A DNA stretch of 64,000 nucleotides. It comes from Sphingobacterium sp. GVS05A (GTDB taxonomy: Bacteria > Bacteroidota > Bacteroidia > Sphingobacteriales > Sphingobacteriaceae). Position 1 is the stretch's first letter. Each line of letters begins with the position of its first letter. The notes under the pieces were generated by a model. It was not told the DNA's origin, searched no databases, and worked only from the letters and a program-made list of their open reading frames with translations. This document shows positions 8,826 to 18,578 of this stretch, one piece after another. The translations under genes and the position numbers were made by a program. The stretch is taken from assembly GCF_019969845.1 (NCBI RefSeq), contig NZ_JAHXYR010000002.1, positions 1-64,000 on the forward strand, in the 5' to 3' direction.

Positions 8826-10130
8826 TTAAAAAAATCTTTTCCAAAATGCGCCGCCTTTTACGACAAAACTATCTTCCAACATATTCTTCACCAGTTCTTG
8901 CGGATATTTATCTTCGATCGTAGTCACAATCTTTTCGTAAACAAGATCACCAATGGAAAAAGGCAGTATTTTGATCTTAAACTGGTTTCTGGAATTTTCC
9001 CGCGCTGTCTTACAGTTTTCGATCAGGGACAGGAACTCCTGATTCATGTAATCGAGGGCTAATTCACTTTCTGCCCTATCGTCATCGCGATATCTGGTCT
9101 GTTTGATATAATCAAACTTATTGACCACAAAATATACCGCATCCGTATTATCCAATACCTTGGAGTCCTTAAAAATGGATATGATATTGGTGTAGGCAAT
9201 GCTTTGGTCTAATGCCGAGAAGAACTTTTCATCTTCAAAACGCTTATCGTGAGATAATGCATCAATAATAAATACCAGGATTTTTTTGTTGTTGCTTTTG
9301 ACGTAATTGATAAATTGGGGGATCTCCGAATTTTCAAAGCCCTGATTAAAGATCTTCACATAATTTTCACCCGGGACCTCGACAATATTGAATGGATGGG
9401 TCGTACCTTTTTGATCTTTAAATGAAGTCGCGATATAGTTGTAACTTGCACTATCAGTACGTATCGGCAATACACCGTAATCTAAATTTCTCTTCAGGGT
9501 TTCCAAATATTTATTCCCATCGGGATTATAGCTATCGTGCATTAATATCCCCTGCTTATTGGAATGTTTGATGAGACTTGCCAAGATCGTTGATTTACCT
9601 GAGAATGGCATACCCACCATATAAAGATCGGTCCGTCCACTTTCCATGGGTGGCAGGTCCTCAATTCGCTTAAAGATCGTAATAGCGGAGGCACTGCTAT
9701 AGAATTTCAATGCCTGAACCACTCTCTTTTCGACTCCAATACTTTCAAGATAGTCAAAGGTCAGTTTCTTCTCCCCGATAAGCTTTTTGATATCGTCGGC
9801 AGAAATTTCATTGTTCTTGATTTGTTCCAGCAATGTTTCACTGGTCTGAATCGGAGCACTTGGACTGGTCATCGTAGGTAACGGTGGCATTCCTGGCATC
9901 AGCGGCAACTCGACATCAATAGTTGGCAAACCGGGGATCGGAGGTGGTAAAACAATTTTGCCATTCCGACTATCATCCAAAAGCTGCAACTCTTTCAATT
10001 TGTCCCTGGTCAGACCATGCTGTTCCAATTCATCAAATGCGATAAATCCGCCCACTATAGCTTGATCCAAGGCAGGCAATGGAACCATATTACAGTTCGA
10101 TAAAATATTTTGTTTTTTATGCTTATCCAT
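8826..10130 (-). CDS. P-loop GTPase with proline-rich N-terminal region
   Basis: The 434-residue cytoplasmic protein has clear GTPase motifs: Walker A GMPFSGKST at 173-181, a G3-like segment IVEVPGE at 249-255, and G4 NKFD at 337-340 after a hydrophobic strand (AVYFVV). The usual DxxG Asp is replaced by Glu (ExPG). The first 60 residues and residues 98-140 form short helical repeats (DELEQHGLTRDKLKEL and FDYLESIGVEKRVVQAL), separated by a proline/methionine-rich linker at 60-92. The protein is distinct from the larger SrfC-like GTPase encoded further upstream, so the operon contains two NTP switches. Probably a regulator or assembly switch of the apparatus; exact family not recognised. Confidence 0.78.
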   Translation of the reverse strand: MDKHKKQNILSNCNMVPLPALDQAIVGGFIAFDELEQHGLTRDKLKELQLLDDSRNGKIVLPPPIPGLPTIDVELPLMPGMPPLPTMTSPSAPIQTSETLLEQIKNNEISADDIKKLIGEKKLTFDYLESIGVEKRVVQALKFYSSASAITIFKRIEDLPPMESGRTDLYMVGMPFSGKSTILASLIKHSNKQGILMHDSYNPDGNKYLETLKRNLDYGVLPIRTDSASYNYIATSFKDQKGTTHPFNIVEVPGENYVKIFNQGFENSEIPQFINYVKSNNKKILVFIIDALSHDKRFEDEKFFSALDQSIAYTNIISIFKDSKVLDNTDAVYFVVNKFDYIKQTRYRDDDRAESELALDYMNQEFLSLIENCKTARENSRNQFKIKILPFSIGDLVYEKIVTTIEDKYPQELVKNMLEDSFVVKGGAFWKRFF

Positions 10131-10141
10131 CTTTTTAGGTA

Positions 10142-11128
10142 TTAAAGTTCTATTGTTCCACCTCGATTAATAATTTCTGCTTCAGTGTCCTTTAAGCGGG
10201 GACTGTTATACTTGCGTACCCGATACGTGAAGTAAGGGATCAAAATAAAGGCATGCATAATCAGTATAATAATCAGTGGAAGGAGGTAATCGGGCGAATA
10301 GATCTTCGCTAATGCAATCGGGCTGTCCAAGGGCAAATTCCGGTCACTGGTCGTGACTTTGATAGGTTCATTGTCAACGGGTAGTTCCTTGATTTTTTCA
10401 TTCACAAGCGTTGCGCTACTTTTCACAAAATCGTTCAGGGCAACGTAGTTTGTTGCCAAATTAAGCCTATCCCATTGCTGAAAGATCTGATTATAACTAT
10501 CTGCTTTTTTGAACACTAAACTGTCCAACAATTTATGGTTATTGTTATATTTAACTTGATAAGCATTTAATATGGCATTGGTACTCGCCGACACATCAAT
10601 ACTTGCTGACGGACTGTTCAATATAGCTTCAGGCAGGTTAAAAGGTGGATTTCCCAATTCATTGCGTAGTACGTTTGTTCGCTGATTTTTATAGGCGTTT
10701 AATTTACCTTTAAACAGTGCCTCAAAAGTCTGCAACGATTCATTGGCACGTCTATCGTACTGTGTGGCTAAATCTTTGACAAGCAGCACTTTTTCATCTG
10801 CTTCTTTCTGAATTGCCTTTTTGCTATTTTTCTCAATATTGACCAAATGGATCATAAAGACATAGCTGATCAGACCAAAAACAATGAATACAATAAAAAA
10901 TAAACTGGCGGTACTCTTCATATACCCTTGATTGAGCATACGCTCTTTGTTCCGTTTCAGCAGCTGTAGCACAAAATAGTAACAGACTACAATAATCAGG
11001 CTGACGGCTAGGCTCAACAACATGTTACCCTCTGTCATATAGAGCATTCCAAAGAAATTACAGAGTAACAGGATGAGCAGGAAAATGGATGAAACCACAT
11101 CCACAAACAAAAAATTTTCTTGTTTCAT
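10142..11128 (-). CDS. Four-helix inner-membrane protein, Srf-like operon
   Basis: The 328-residue protein has three transmembrane helices near the N-terminus (about 10-31, 35-57 and 74-96), a helical periplasmic region of about 180 residues rich in Asn, Gln and Lys, and a fourth helix at about 281-303 followed by a short basic cytoplasmic tail (YRVRKYNSPRL). It is the only multi-spanning protein of the central cluster and so a candidate core of the inner-membrane complex. It has 12 bp spacing to the GTPase gene downstream. No family recognised. Confidence 0.7.
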   Translation of the reverse strand: MKQENFLFVDVVSSIFLLILLLCNFFGMLYMTEGNMLLSLAVSLIIVVCYYFVLQLLKRNKERMLNQGYMKSTASLFFIVFIVFGLISYVFMIHLVNIEKNSKKAIQKEADEKVLLVKDLATQYDRRANESLQTFEALFKGKLNAYKNQRTNVLRNELGNPPFNLPEAILNSPSASIDVSASTNAILNAYQVKYNNNHKLLDSLVFKKADSYNQIFQQWDRLNLATNYVALNDFVKSSATLVNEKIKELPVDNEPIKVTTSDRNLPLDSPIALAKIYSPDYLLPLIIILIMHAFILIPYFTYRVRKYNSPRLKDTEAEIINRGGTIEL

Positions 11129-11175
11129 ATAGGCTAAATTTTCTTTACTTCTAGATTCAAATATTAATCGTTATA

Positions 11176-11385
11176 CTAAGCCAGCGGTAGCGCATCTAGA
11201 TACACGATGGAGGTTATCTCCAATGTGGTAGCAGTTGTAGGTTTATGTTCTATGGGCGCAACCTGTACCGGACCTCGTCTTACAACGTTTCCTGCTGTAA
11301 GGAAAAAGGTCCAAAAAAGCACACTCAGCAATACAAAAGCCGCCAAGCACAAGTAGTAATAAAATGGGTATTTTGAATGTTTCAT
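11176..11385 (-). CDS. Small single-pass membrane protein, 69 residues
   Basis: A basic start (MKHSKYPFYYY) leads into one transmembrane helix at about 9-30 (LCLAAFVLLSVLFWTFFLT). The short periplasmic tail ends with ITSIVYLDALPLA. It lies inside the operon with 9 bp to the gene upstream and 47 bp to the one downstream, in frame with the same strand, which supports it being real. Function unknown. Confidence 0.6.
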   Translation of the reverse strand: MKHSKYPFYYYLCLAAFVLLSVLFWTFFLTAGNVVRRGPVQVAPIEHKPTTATTLEITSIVYLDALPLA

Positions 11386-11394
11386 AGATCTTTA

Positions 11395-11982
11395 TTAAAG
11401 TGGACAGTTAACAATATACTCCCAAACGGTGCGAGGTGTTGGTGCCGAAACTTCCACGTAACAATAATTGGGTTTGCCAGGGGCGACTTCATAAATCCAC
11501 TCCAACTGACCGGCTCCAGAAACAAGCCCGTCTGTATGAGCGATACGTTTACCATCGTAATACACTTTGATCTCATCTGGAATTGTTTTTGTATCGTACT
11601 GCAAAATTACACGCCCAGATTGATCGCCTAGGATATGCTTGGTCTTGGTGACTCCCTGACCGCCAGATTCTACCTTTGCATCACAGTTAACAATTGTATT
11701 TTCGGCTTTCTTTTCTTCCTTTGGCTGTGCCTGATTTTTCTCAATTTCCCCAAGTTGCAACGAATCAATGTTGTCAGGCAAGGTATTGACTTCCCCATCA
11801 ACCTGTCTTTTAGGCGAAGCAGCGTGCCTATCCCGGCAGTCGTTCAATTCCTGTCTTAGCACCTCAATCGTATTCTCAGGATTCCAAAGCAAGGCATAAA
11901 CGAGTAAACCGATAAGCAGAAACAATAAGGGATAAAATAGCCACCAGTTGTTGGCGAAAGATTTGTTTTTGACCTGTTCCAT
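11395..11982 (-). CDS. Single-pass membrane protein with periplasmic beta domain
   Basis: The 195-residue protein has one transmembrane helix at 13-33 (WLFYPLLFLLIGLLVYALLW), a short coiled-coil-like stretch (ENTIEVLRQELNDCRDR), a low-complexity linker, and a C-terminal beta domain from about 95. This domain has 'SGRVILQYDTKTIPDEIKVY' followed by a G-rich turn, a sandwich type also seen in exported Bacteroidota proteins. Four Cys occur (one near 49, one near 100, two near the end), which could form periplasmic disulfides. The start overlaps the stop of the preceding gene by one base. Confidence 0.68.
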   Translation of the reverse strand: MEQVKNKSFANNWWLFYPLLFLLIGLLVYALLWNPENTIEVLRQELNDCRDRHAASPKRQVDGEVNTLPDNIDSLQLGEIEKNQAQPKEEKKAENTIVNCDAKVESGGQGVTKTKHILGDQSGRVILQYDTKTIPDEIKVYYDGKRIAHTDGLVSGAGQLEWIYEVAPGKPNYCYVEVSAPTPRTVWEYIVNCPL

Positions 11983-12758
11983 TACGATCTGTGGATTAAA
12001 GATTTAAAAAAGAAGACCAAACATATCAATCCCAAGAGAACGATCAGCACCCACCAATAAGTCACCGCTATATATTTTAGAAAGGCCAAAAAACTTTCTT
12101 TCTTACCTATTTCTATACCAACGTTTTCTTCTTTGACATCAGCCATAAAATACTCTTCGGGGATATCCGGAGAAGAAATAGGGTTTTCAATAGCAGACCC
12201 CGACTCCAGGCTTTCGGATTGTTTTGGAGCACTGTTATCAGCTATTGGGGGATCCATGTCTGGAATCTGTGGTGGCAATAGGGTATCCTGTGGATTAATT
12301 GTTTCCTGAAAGCTATCGCCAAGAAGATGCGGTTTACGATTTTGGTTATTCTCAAACTTCCAGCCCCAGATAATGCAGATATCCTGTCCATTGGTAAAAA
12401 TAAGATTGTCCTCTGGATTAAAAACTGTTTGAAGAATTGCCCCCCAATACTGTACATTGGAGTCTTTATTCCGCATAAGATCTTCTATACGTTTTTGAAG
12501 TTCCCCCATTACCAGCCAATATTGTTTGAGACCATATTCCCGATAAGATGAATGCTCTAATGGTTGAAGGCCCATATGCACACTGTACCAATCAATATCA
12601 AAGTTGTTTTTAACGGGCTTAGCCAAAAAATTCCGATACTTTTTATCCAAGTTAAAGACCAAAAAATTACTGATTCTATCATACTGATTAAACAGGTAAG
12701 CATTGTCAAAAGATAATGGAATGTACCTATCAGTTGCTATTGAGTGAAATTTTTGCAT
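11982..12758 (-). CDS. Tail-anchored cytoplasmic protein, Srf-like operon
   Basis: The 258-residue protein has a soluble N-terminal domain rich in aromatic residues (WYSVHMGLQPLEHSSYREYG, QYWGAILQTVFN, CIIWGWKFE) up to about 135, a disordered Pro/Ser/Asp linker at 140-215, and one transmembrane helix at the extreme C-terminus (about 229-252). That makes it a tail-anchored protein facing the cytoplasm. It follows the SrfC-like gene after 2 bp. By position it might take the place of SrfA in enterobacterial srfABC operons, but no sequence similarity to SrfA could be claimed. Confidence 0.68.
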   Translation of the reverse strand: MQKFHSIATDRYIPLSFDNAYLFNQYDRISNFLVFNLDKKYRNFLAKPVKNNFDIDWYSVHMGLQPLEHSSYREYGLKQYWLVMGELQKRIEDLMRNKDSNVQYWGAILQTVFNPEDNLIFTNGQDICIIWGWKFENNQNRKPHLLGDSFQETINPQDTLLPPQIPDMDPPIADNSAPKQSESLESGSAIENPISSPDIPEEYFMADVKEENVGIEIGKKESFLAFLKYIAVTYWWVLIVLLGLICLVFFFKSLIHRS

Positions 12759-12760
12759 TT

Positions 12761-15544
12761 TTAAACCAGTTGAAAAGGTGAATACTGTTCGACCAATAAT
12801 TTTAATTCCTGATTGGCCTGCTCATCGTAATCGATATATCCTGCATTGACAAGGAGTGAAAGGCGTAAATATTCAATCCATTTGTTGTACTTCTGTAGTG
12901 CTATTGCACGTACATCAATATTTTCGGCGTCGAACAAAGCGGAAATCGCGCTGGCAGATGTATCAAGTTTTCGCTCAAAAAATCGATTGGGATTAGAAAC
13001 CAAGATGTTTCTTGCTTCCTCTTTCTCTTCTTCCGTAAAGTAGCTGACATCAAAATTGAAAATCAATTCATTGATCACCAGGGAGAAGGTTTCGGTCAAA
13101 AATATTTCATAACCATGGTTGACATCTATTTCAGAAATGATATCATTTAGCAACCTGACTATTTTGCTGGCAACATTTCGCTTTTTAAGCAGTTCCTTAA
13201 AGTAGCTCACAACGAAAATCAAACTGTTTCTATTCAGACCATGTGCGATGAAATCTTTGTACTGATCCAAGTTGTTGATCTTCGCTAACCAAGATTCGAG
13301 AATCAATTGAACGTAATACTCAGACTTTGATGAATTGGTCTCTTCCTCCTGGAATAAATCAGCGATTTCGATACCACTGTCTTTTAAAAAGTCTTCAACG
13401 GCTTCATGCGATGAAAGCCAAAGATGCTTTTGCAGAATGGTTAGCATTTCTGCTTTCGACTTCGCCTGTTTTAGCTCTGGATATTGAACCAATAGAATGG
13501 ACTCCTGTGTGGTTTCATCCAGTATACGGCGACTGGTATCAACCACCATATGTTCATTCAGCAACTGAAAAATATCATTTGGGTTAATCGAAAGACAGTT
13601 AATAAAGGCGTTAAACAATCCAAGATCTCTAACTAAGGCACTATTAAACGCCAACTGAAACTGATTTACCTGGCGCATCTGCGTTTCCCGCATAACAGTG
13701 ACATCGTCTTTATGAATAAAACGTTCCAGATCCCGTTGTATCTTGGTTAGGATTGTGTTTAACTTTTGAAGGTTATGATTGATCTTGGTTTTATTACCCG
13801 ACACCTTCGCCAGAGACTCAATAATCAACGCCGAGCCATCATGATTGATGGAAGCAACTTGTTGCCATGTTTTTTCGGCATCCTGGAAATGGTTTTGGAC
13901 AAAACCATAGCGTGTAAAGGACTGCTTCATGACTTTCAAAAAATTCTCCCTTTCCGGATGAATTCCGATCTCTTCCCCTTCCTGTTCAAATCCTATAAAC
14001 GTATCATTCGAATACTTGTAATCACGCAACAGATAGAAATTTTTGAACAGATTTTCCTGAGTTGTCCATTTGGTATGCCAGTTACGCGATTGCGTAACGA
14101 TCTCCTGCTCGAAGAAACGCTCAAAACGTGTGTGCCATTTATAGTTTAACTTTTCAGCGGATTCCAGGTATTCGCCATCGTTTGTGGTGTCAAACTTAAT
14201 CTGATTATTGAAAAAGGTAAAGATGACAAACAATGGCGGCAAGCTCGCTTCCTGAAGTGATTTTGATCGCTCTTCGACACTCCCGCCCACGTTGTTTTCA
14301 ATCCAGTTGTATAACAGGGAAGAAATTTCGTTGACTTCCAACTGCTTGTCATTGGTACAGAACAAAAGATTATTGACATTGAAATCAAGGGAGTATTTAT
14401 TAAAAAGATAAGAGACCTTACCCCGCAACAACATGGCATCAATATTCTTTGTCGAAATATCCGATTGATCCAATGCCAGACGGCTACGGGCTCCCGGAAA
14501 GTCCAATAAATCATTGTATTTTAAAAATTCTTTGGATTCAACAAGTCCTTCGGGAATCGAAAAAACAAGTTCGGCAATCAGCGCTGACAATGCAGGTACC
14601 TCAATCTGAACCTCAGAACCATTCGTCAACTTGAAAATTGTGCTGCCCTTTTCAGATTCAGTACTAAGTTCACCCAAGCGTTTGACATCGAGAATAGCTC
14701 CGCCCTCACGCAGGACATTTTCAAACTTGATATACCCATAGCGTGCAAACTGCACCAATTTCAGCTTATTGATCAAGTTGATAAATAGTTCTGTCAATAA
14801 GATTTCCTTATTCCAAAGGATATCGAATATGCGCGACCAATCTGCAACTCCATAATGGCGGATAATACGACCTATACGTTCGAAGAACCTTGTTTCATAG
14901 AGACCTTCAAACAGGATGGTATGCTGTGAAAGATTTTTTTCAAAGTACTCCTTAATCTCAAGCACATCAAATTCGGTTAAAAAATCCTGCTGAGTTTCGG
15001 TTTCCTCAAGCTCCAGTTTTTTAAGATGTGCTTCAAAATCTCCTTTTGAGGGAAAAGAAGTAATTTTCTTAAGATCCAGAAAAAAGGCATCAAGTAAGAC
15101 CAATAGTATATCTTTTGCTGCCAGCAAGTTCACCTTTATTGGAAAATCTGGGAACGAGGGGTCTTGATCAATCGTAAATCGAGTAACCAAGCCAGTACTT
15201 TCTGCGCCAGTTCCCGGTGGATTTATTTGCTTTAGGAAATCATATTGTTTATTATCATTTTCAATCTCAAAAGGCCTATTTGTATCGCTCAACAGATTTT
15301 TGATCAGATAGGATTTCCCCACCTGGCTTGCCCCAAAGACAGCGATGACCGGTTTATTACCGATATTACTCTTAACCTTTTTAATTGTATTCAGGCTGTT
15401 CTTCAATGTGAGGAGCGCTTTATTACGTTCTTCATATTTTAGATTTTTGTCCGCCCATTGAATCGATCCCTGTATAAGATCGATCTTACCGGAAATAAAC
15501 TCCTTAATAAGCTTGATTTCTAATTCAGAATAATTATTCGACAT
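12761..15544 (-). CDS. SrfC-like large GTPase (Virul_Fac family)
   Basis: The 927-residue cytoplasmic protein resembles the SrfC 'putative bacterial virulence factor' family, which consists of dynamin-like large GTPases. Walker A GASQVGKS is at 71-78, a candidate G2 threonine lies in GTGAESTGLVTR (111-122), and G3 is DFPG at 348-351. The G4 position is poorly conserved (VIFTFFNNQ near 440), as often seen in this group. The remaining 500 residues are helical, suiting a stalk. The start is the ATG at 15544, 7 bp after the SrfB-like stop; the longer GTG frame to 15568 would overlap that gene and is less likely. SrfB and SrfC neighbours are a known pair, which supports both calls. Confidence 0.72.
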   Translation of the reverse strand: MSNNYSELEIKLIKEFISGKIDLIQGSIQWADKNLKYEERNKALLTLKNSLNTIKKVKSNIGNKPVIAVFGASQVGKSYLIKNLLSDTNRPFEIENDNKQYDFLKQINPPGTGAESTGLVTRFTIDQDPSFPDFPIKVNLLAAKDILLVLLDAFFLDLKKITSFPSKGDFEAHLKKLELEETETQQDFLTEFDVLEIKEYFEKNLSQHTILFEGLYETRFFERIGRIIRHYGVADWSRIFDILWNKEILLTELFINLINKLKLVQFARYGYIKFENVLREGGAILDVKRLGELSTESEKGSTIFKLTNGSEVQIEVPALSALIAELVFSIPEGLVESKEFLKYNDLLDFPGARSRLALDQSDISTKNIDAMLLRGKVSYLFNKYSLDFNVNNLLFCTNDKQLEVNEISSLLYNWIENNVGGSVEERSKSLQEASLPPLFVIFTFFNNQIKFDTTNDGEYLESAEKLNYKWHTRFERFFEQEIVTQSRNWHTKWTTQENLFKNFYLLRDYKYSNDTFIGFEQEGEEIGIHPERENFLKVMKQSFTRYGFVQNHFQDAEKTWQQVASINHDGSALIIESLAKVSGNKTKINHNLQKLNTILTKIQRDLERFIHKDDVTVMRETQMRQVNQFQLAFNSALVRDLGLFNAFINCLSINPNDIFQLLNEHMVVDTSRRILDETTQESILLVQYPELKQAKSKAEMLTILQKHLWLSSHEAVEDFLKDSGIEIADLFQEEETNSSKSEYYVQLILESWLAKINNLDQYKDFIAHGLNRNSLIFVVSYFKELLKKRNVASKIVRLLNDIISEIDVNHGYEIFLTETFSLVINELIFNFDVSYFTEEEKEEARNILVSNPNRFFERKLDTSASAISALFDAENIDVRAIALQKYNKWIEYLRLSLLVNAGYIDYDEQANQELKLLVEQYSPFQLV

Positions 15545-15551
15545 TTCTTTA

Positions 15552-18500
15552 CTATAAAACGAATTCACAAGTATCTAACCAATATCCCTGAACACTATCC
15601 AAGGTTTGATAATGGAGCTGGAAGAAACGTCCCGGCTTCTCATTTCCTTCATTATCTTCGATATGTTCGATTTTCAATATTTCCTTACTTTCATCCCAAT
15701 CTCGGGCAATGGTCACCTTCAATGGTAGATGGCGTAAAATTTCACCCCGCTCTTTATCGACCTGCTCTTCATAAAATGATGCATCGCGGCCAACAAAACG
15801 GTTCTTGACAACCTCTTCCATCTGTCTGTGATCTATACTTAATCTATAGAGACCGGAATACGTGTAGTTTCGCGATAGATATTTCGCATAGCCAAACTCA
15901 AAAGGAAGTGATTTAAGCAAAAAAGTCTGCTCATTTTTTTGTGGAGTCAATATGACTTCTTTTCTATTCTCCACTCTGGAAATAATATAATCGGCCGTTG
16001 AATTCAGGTTTTTGATCAGCTCCATTGTATTTAAATTGAAGTCCTGTATCTTCTTCAATTTGGCTGCCATCAACGCGATAATTGCACCTACAGCAACAAT
16101 CGTTTTGGGATCTTCAACATTTCCCAAATTGTCTGCAAACGGATACCATTTTCCGATCCAATAATTATTGAGATTGATCACATTGGTCGGCGAAACATAC
16201 AGGAATTTTTTGAACAGTTCCTCATAGCTAAGCAGGGATGCAGGCTTTCCGGACAGGACCACAAAATCACACTCAAACTGGTTAATCACCAGACACATCT
16301 GACGAACCATTCCCTCAAATACACTCGAGACGATCTCATTGACGACCTTAGCCGATATTGTCCATCGGATTTCCAAAAAATTGAAACCGATTACCCGCTC
16401 AAAATAGTTGACAAGTGCACTATTTTCAAATTTGCATCCAATGATTTCTTCGAAGGACATTTCCAAGGATTCTTGGTGATTTGCTTGCTGGAGATATTTA
16501 AGTACAATAGGCTGCGCCACCTGATGGACAAATGACTTACGCATCATCTTTGCGAGATAGCCCATGTTATTGGAATTCTCTCCAAAAAATCCATTGATCC
16601 GACTTTGGATGTCTACAATCCCCCTTGATCTCCCATAATTTTCCAATCCTTCAATGGTTGAATCATCCATTTTTAAGGGGCTACGAATAATCAGCTTTTG
16701 GATTAGCTCCTTCATTAGATCATCTCCTGCCAATTTAAAACTGTCCCAGAACAGCGGTTGTGGAATCAATTCCTGAATCTTATTTGAGGTCTTAAGTTGA
16801 TATTGATTGATGATTATATCAGTTGTCCCCGCACCGATATCAATCGAAGCAATCTTTAACGCATTCTTATTATTGAATAAAAAATGGTCAATCACATAAT
16901 TGTTGCTTCTCAATTTTTTCGAAAAGAGGCTGTAAACAAAAACAAGCTGGCTACAGGTCGCCTCATCATACATCCAATCTTTTTTATCTTCCAGCTGGCT
17001 GAGGGTTTTGGAGATATCCTGAATAGATGGAATAATCTCCGGTTTCTTGAACCAGTTTGTATTTTCATCCTGATCAAAGTAGAACCGTTGGTAACCATCC
17101 AGCAATTCACATGCTTCTGCTGCCGCTTGCCTTAGCGCGATCTGCTCGTGCTGGATCATACCTGTAGGGCATGATATCGTAATCCGTTTGATCGTTCGAG
17201 GCATGGTCATTTCGCCATGTTCTTCTCGAAACTTATAGGAATTGATCTGTACATGGGCATGCATCAATACTTCCAGGAACACAAATTTCATCAACGAAGC
17301 CCTCGAAAACATGGACTTAGCTCCAAATGCCTCCCTTGCGCTCTTCAAACTTCCATCTAAACTCAATTGTTCAGATATCCCATTCAGGTAAACTTTCTTT
17401 ACCCGACTGGATTTAATCGGCTGAAATTCCCATTCCCGGTCGCTCATCTGATCGTCCCAAAGATATCGCTTGGGACTTGAGTTATAGGTTTTAAGTTCGT
17501 AGCCAAGATCCAGATTTGTACTCGCGGAATTGATTAGCTTTTCTGCCTCAAAACCGATGCGGGTCAAACTGGGAACAATAAATTTATTGTTGTGATAATT
17601 GTCTTTATCAATATTTCCAAAGCTCGATTCGCTAAACAACATATTCATTGGAAATGAATTGTTATATTCCAAATGCGGATTGGTATAATCCTGTATAATA
17701 AGTTTCTTGACACTATCAAAATCAAAGCTGTCATCATCCTTGTTTTCAAATAACAAGGCACAAGTCGCCGAATTGCCAATATCAATTACCAGGTCAACAG
17801 TCTTTTTCCTGATGTTGTCCGTAAAAAGCTGAATTTCTGGAGACTCGGTCTGAGCTGCCAACCATTTAACCAAAAGGATATATTTGGCTATATATTTCTT
17901 GATAGGGTGTGTATACCTTTCTTCTTCGTTTTTATCATAAAATAAACCGGCTAGATACCGATCAATCCATGCGACAGAATTGTCCTGCGTAAATAAGAAA
18001 TTACTCAGATTGATTTCATCAGACTGAAGTCTGAAAACATTCTCATCCGGATTATTGCTCAACTGAGGACCAGTTTTATCATTTTCACTTCTGGCTAAAG
18101 ACGTATCCACGGCAATGACAATTTTTGCCAGTGTAAACTCTTCATCACAAGTAAAAAAAACGCGTACCCAATCTGTCGGGTACAGCAAATCTCTGTTAAT
18201 TGAGTTCTCCTTAAAAAAAGGCAATGGAATCCATTTATTTTGGTACTGTTTGAGTGTCTGCTTCAGATTACTTTCTTCGTAAACTTCTGTGACCGTACCG
18301 ATGCAGGTACTCAAATCGGCTTCATCCTTTAGACGTTTATTGATTACAAAACCTTTATCAATCAATTCCTGCAAACGATAATAATTTTCGTTTCCATCCT
18401 TCGTAATTTTAAAAACCGGATCAAGGATAAAATCAAAAAAGTTAGTATCAAATGGCTGGTGGTAGTAAAATCTGTTTTCTTTGCCAAACTCGAGATCAAT

Positions 18501-18560
18501 ATTTACATCATACTTGTAATATTGAATGCTGGAATTAGCAATCAAAGAAATCCTTTTCAT
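15552..18560 (-). CDS. SrfB-like actin/Hsp70-fold ATPase
   Basis: The 1002-residue protein matches SrfB in length (about 1,000) and design. After about 250 residues of N-terminal domain, the ASKHA nucleotide fold begins: phosphate-1 motif VIDIGNSAT at 258-266, phosphate-2 motif SIDIGAGTTD near 577, and an adenosine-type segment VVLSGKPASLL near 770. It should bind and hydrolyse ATP in the cytoplasm and may polymerise or act as a chaperone-like switch. It is co-encoded with the SrfC-like GTPase in the same order as in Proteobacteria. In Salmonella srfB is an SsrB-regulated gene of unclear function, so 'virulence factor' should not be taken literally here. Confidence 0.75.
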   Translation of the reverse strand: MKRISLIANSSIQYYKYDVNIDLEFGKENRFYYHQPFDTNFFDFILDPVFKITKDGNENYYRLQELIDKGFVINKRLKDEADLSTCIGTVTEVYEESNLKQTLKQYQNKWIPLPFFKENSINRDLLYPTDWVRVFFTCDEEFTLAKIVIAVDTSLARSENDKTGPQLSNNPDENVFRLQSDEINLSNFLFTQDNSVAWIDRYLAGLFYDKNEEERYTHPIKKYIAKYILLVKWLAAQTESPEIQLFTDNIRKKTVDLVIDIGNSATCALLFENKDDDSFDFDSVKKLIIQDYTNPHLEYNNSFPMNMLFSESSFGNIDKDNYHNNKFIVPSLTRIGFEAEKLINSASTNLDLGYELKTYNSSPKRYLWDDQMSDREWEFQPIKSSRVKKVYLNGISEQLSLDGSLKSAREAFGAKSMFSRASLMKFVFLEVLMHAHVQINSYKFREEHGEMTMPRTIKRITISCPTGMIQHEQIALRQAAAEACELLDGYQRFYFDQDENTNWFKKPEIIPSIQDISKTLSQLEDKKDWMYDEATCSQLVFVYSLFSKKLRSNNYVIDHFLFNNKNALKIASIDIGAGTTDIIINQYQLKTSNKIQELIPQPLFWDSFKLAGDDLMKELIQKLIIRSPLKMDDSTIEGLENYGRSRGIVDIQSRINGFFGENSNNMGYLAKMMRKSFVHQVAQPIVLKYLQQANHQESLEMSFEEIIGCKFENSALVNYFERVIGFNFLEIRWTISAKVVNEIVSSVFEGMVRQMCLVINQFECDFVVLSGKPASLLSYEELFKKFLYVSPTNVINLNNYWIGKWYPFADNLGNVEDPKTIVAVGAIIALMAAKLKKIQDFNLNTMELIKNLNSTADYIISRVENRKEVILTPQKNEQTFLLKSLPFEFGYAKYLSRNYTYSGLYRLSIDHRQMEEVVKNRFVGRDASFYEEQVDKERGEILRHLPLKVTIARDWDESKEILKIEHIEDNEGNEKPGRFFQLHYQTLDSVQGYWLDTCEFVL

Positions 18561-18578
18561 GTATTTAAAATAATATCG

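Noticed and set aside
14146..14514. Long shadow frames opposite or within the SrfC-like and SrfB-like genes
   Set aside because: They lie wholly inside genes with clear domains in another frame and show no protein-like features.
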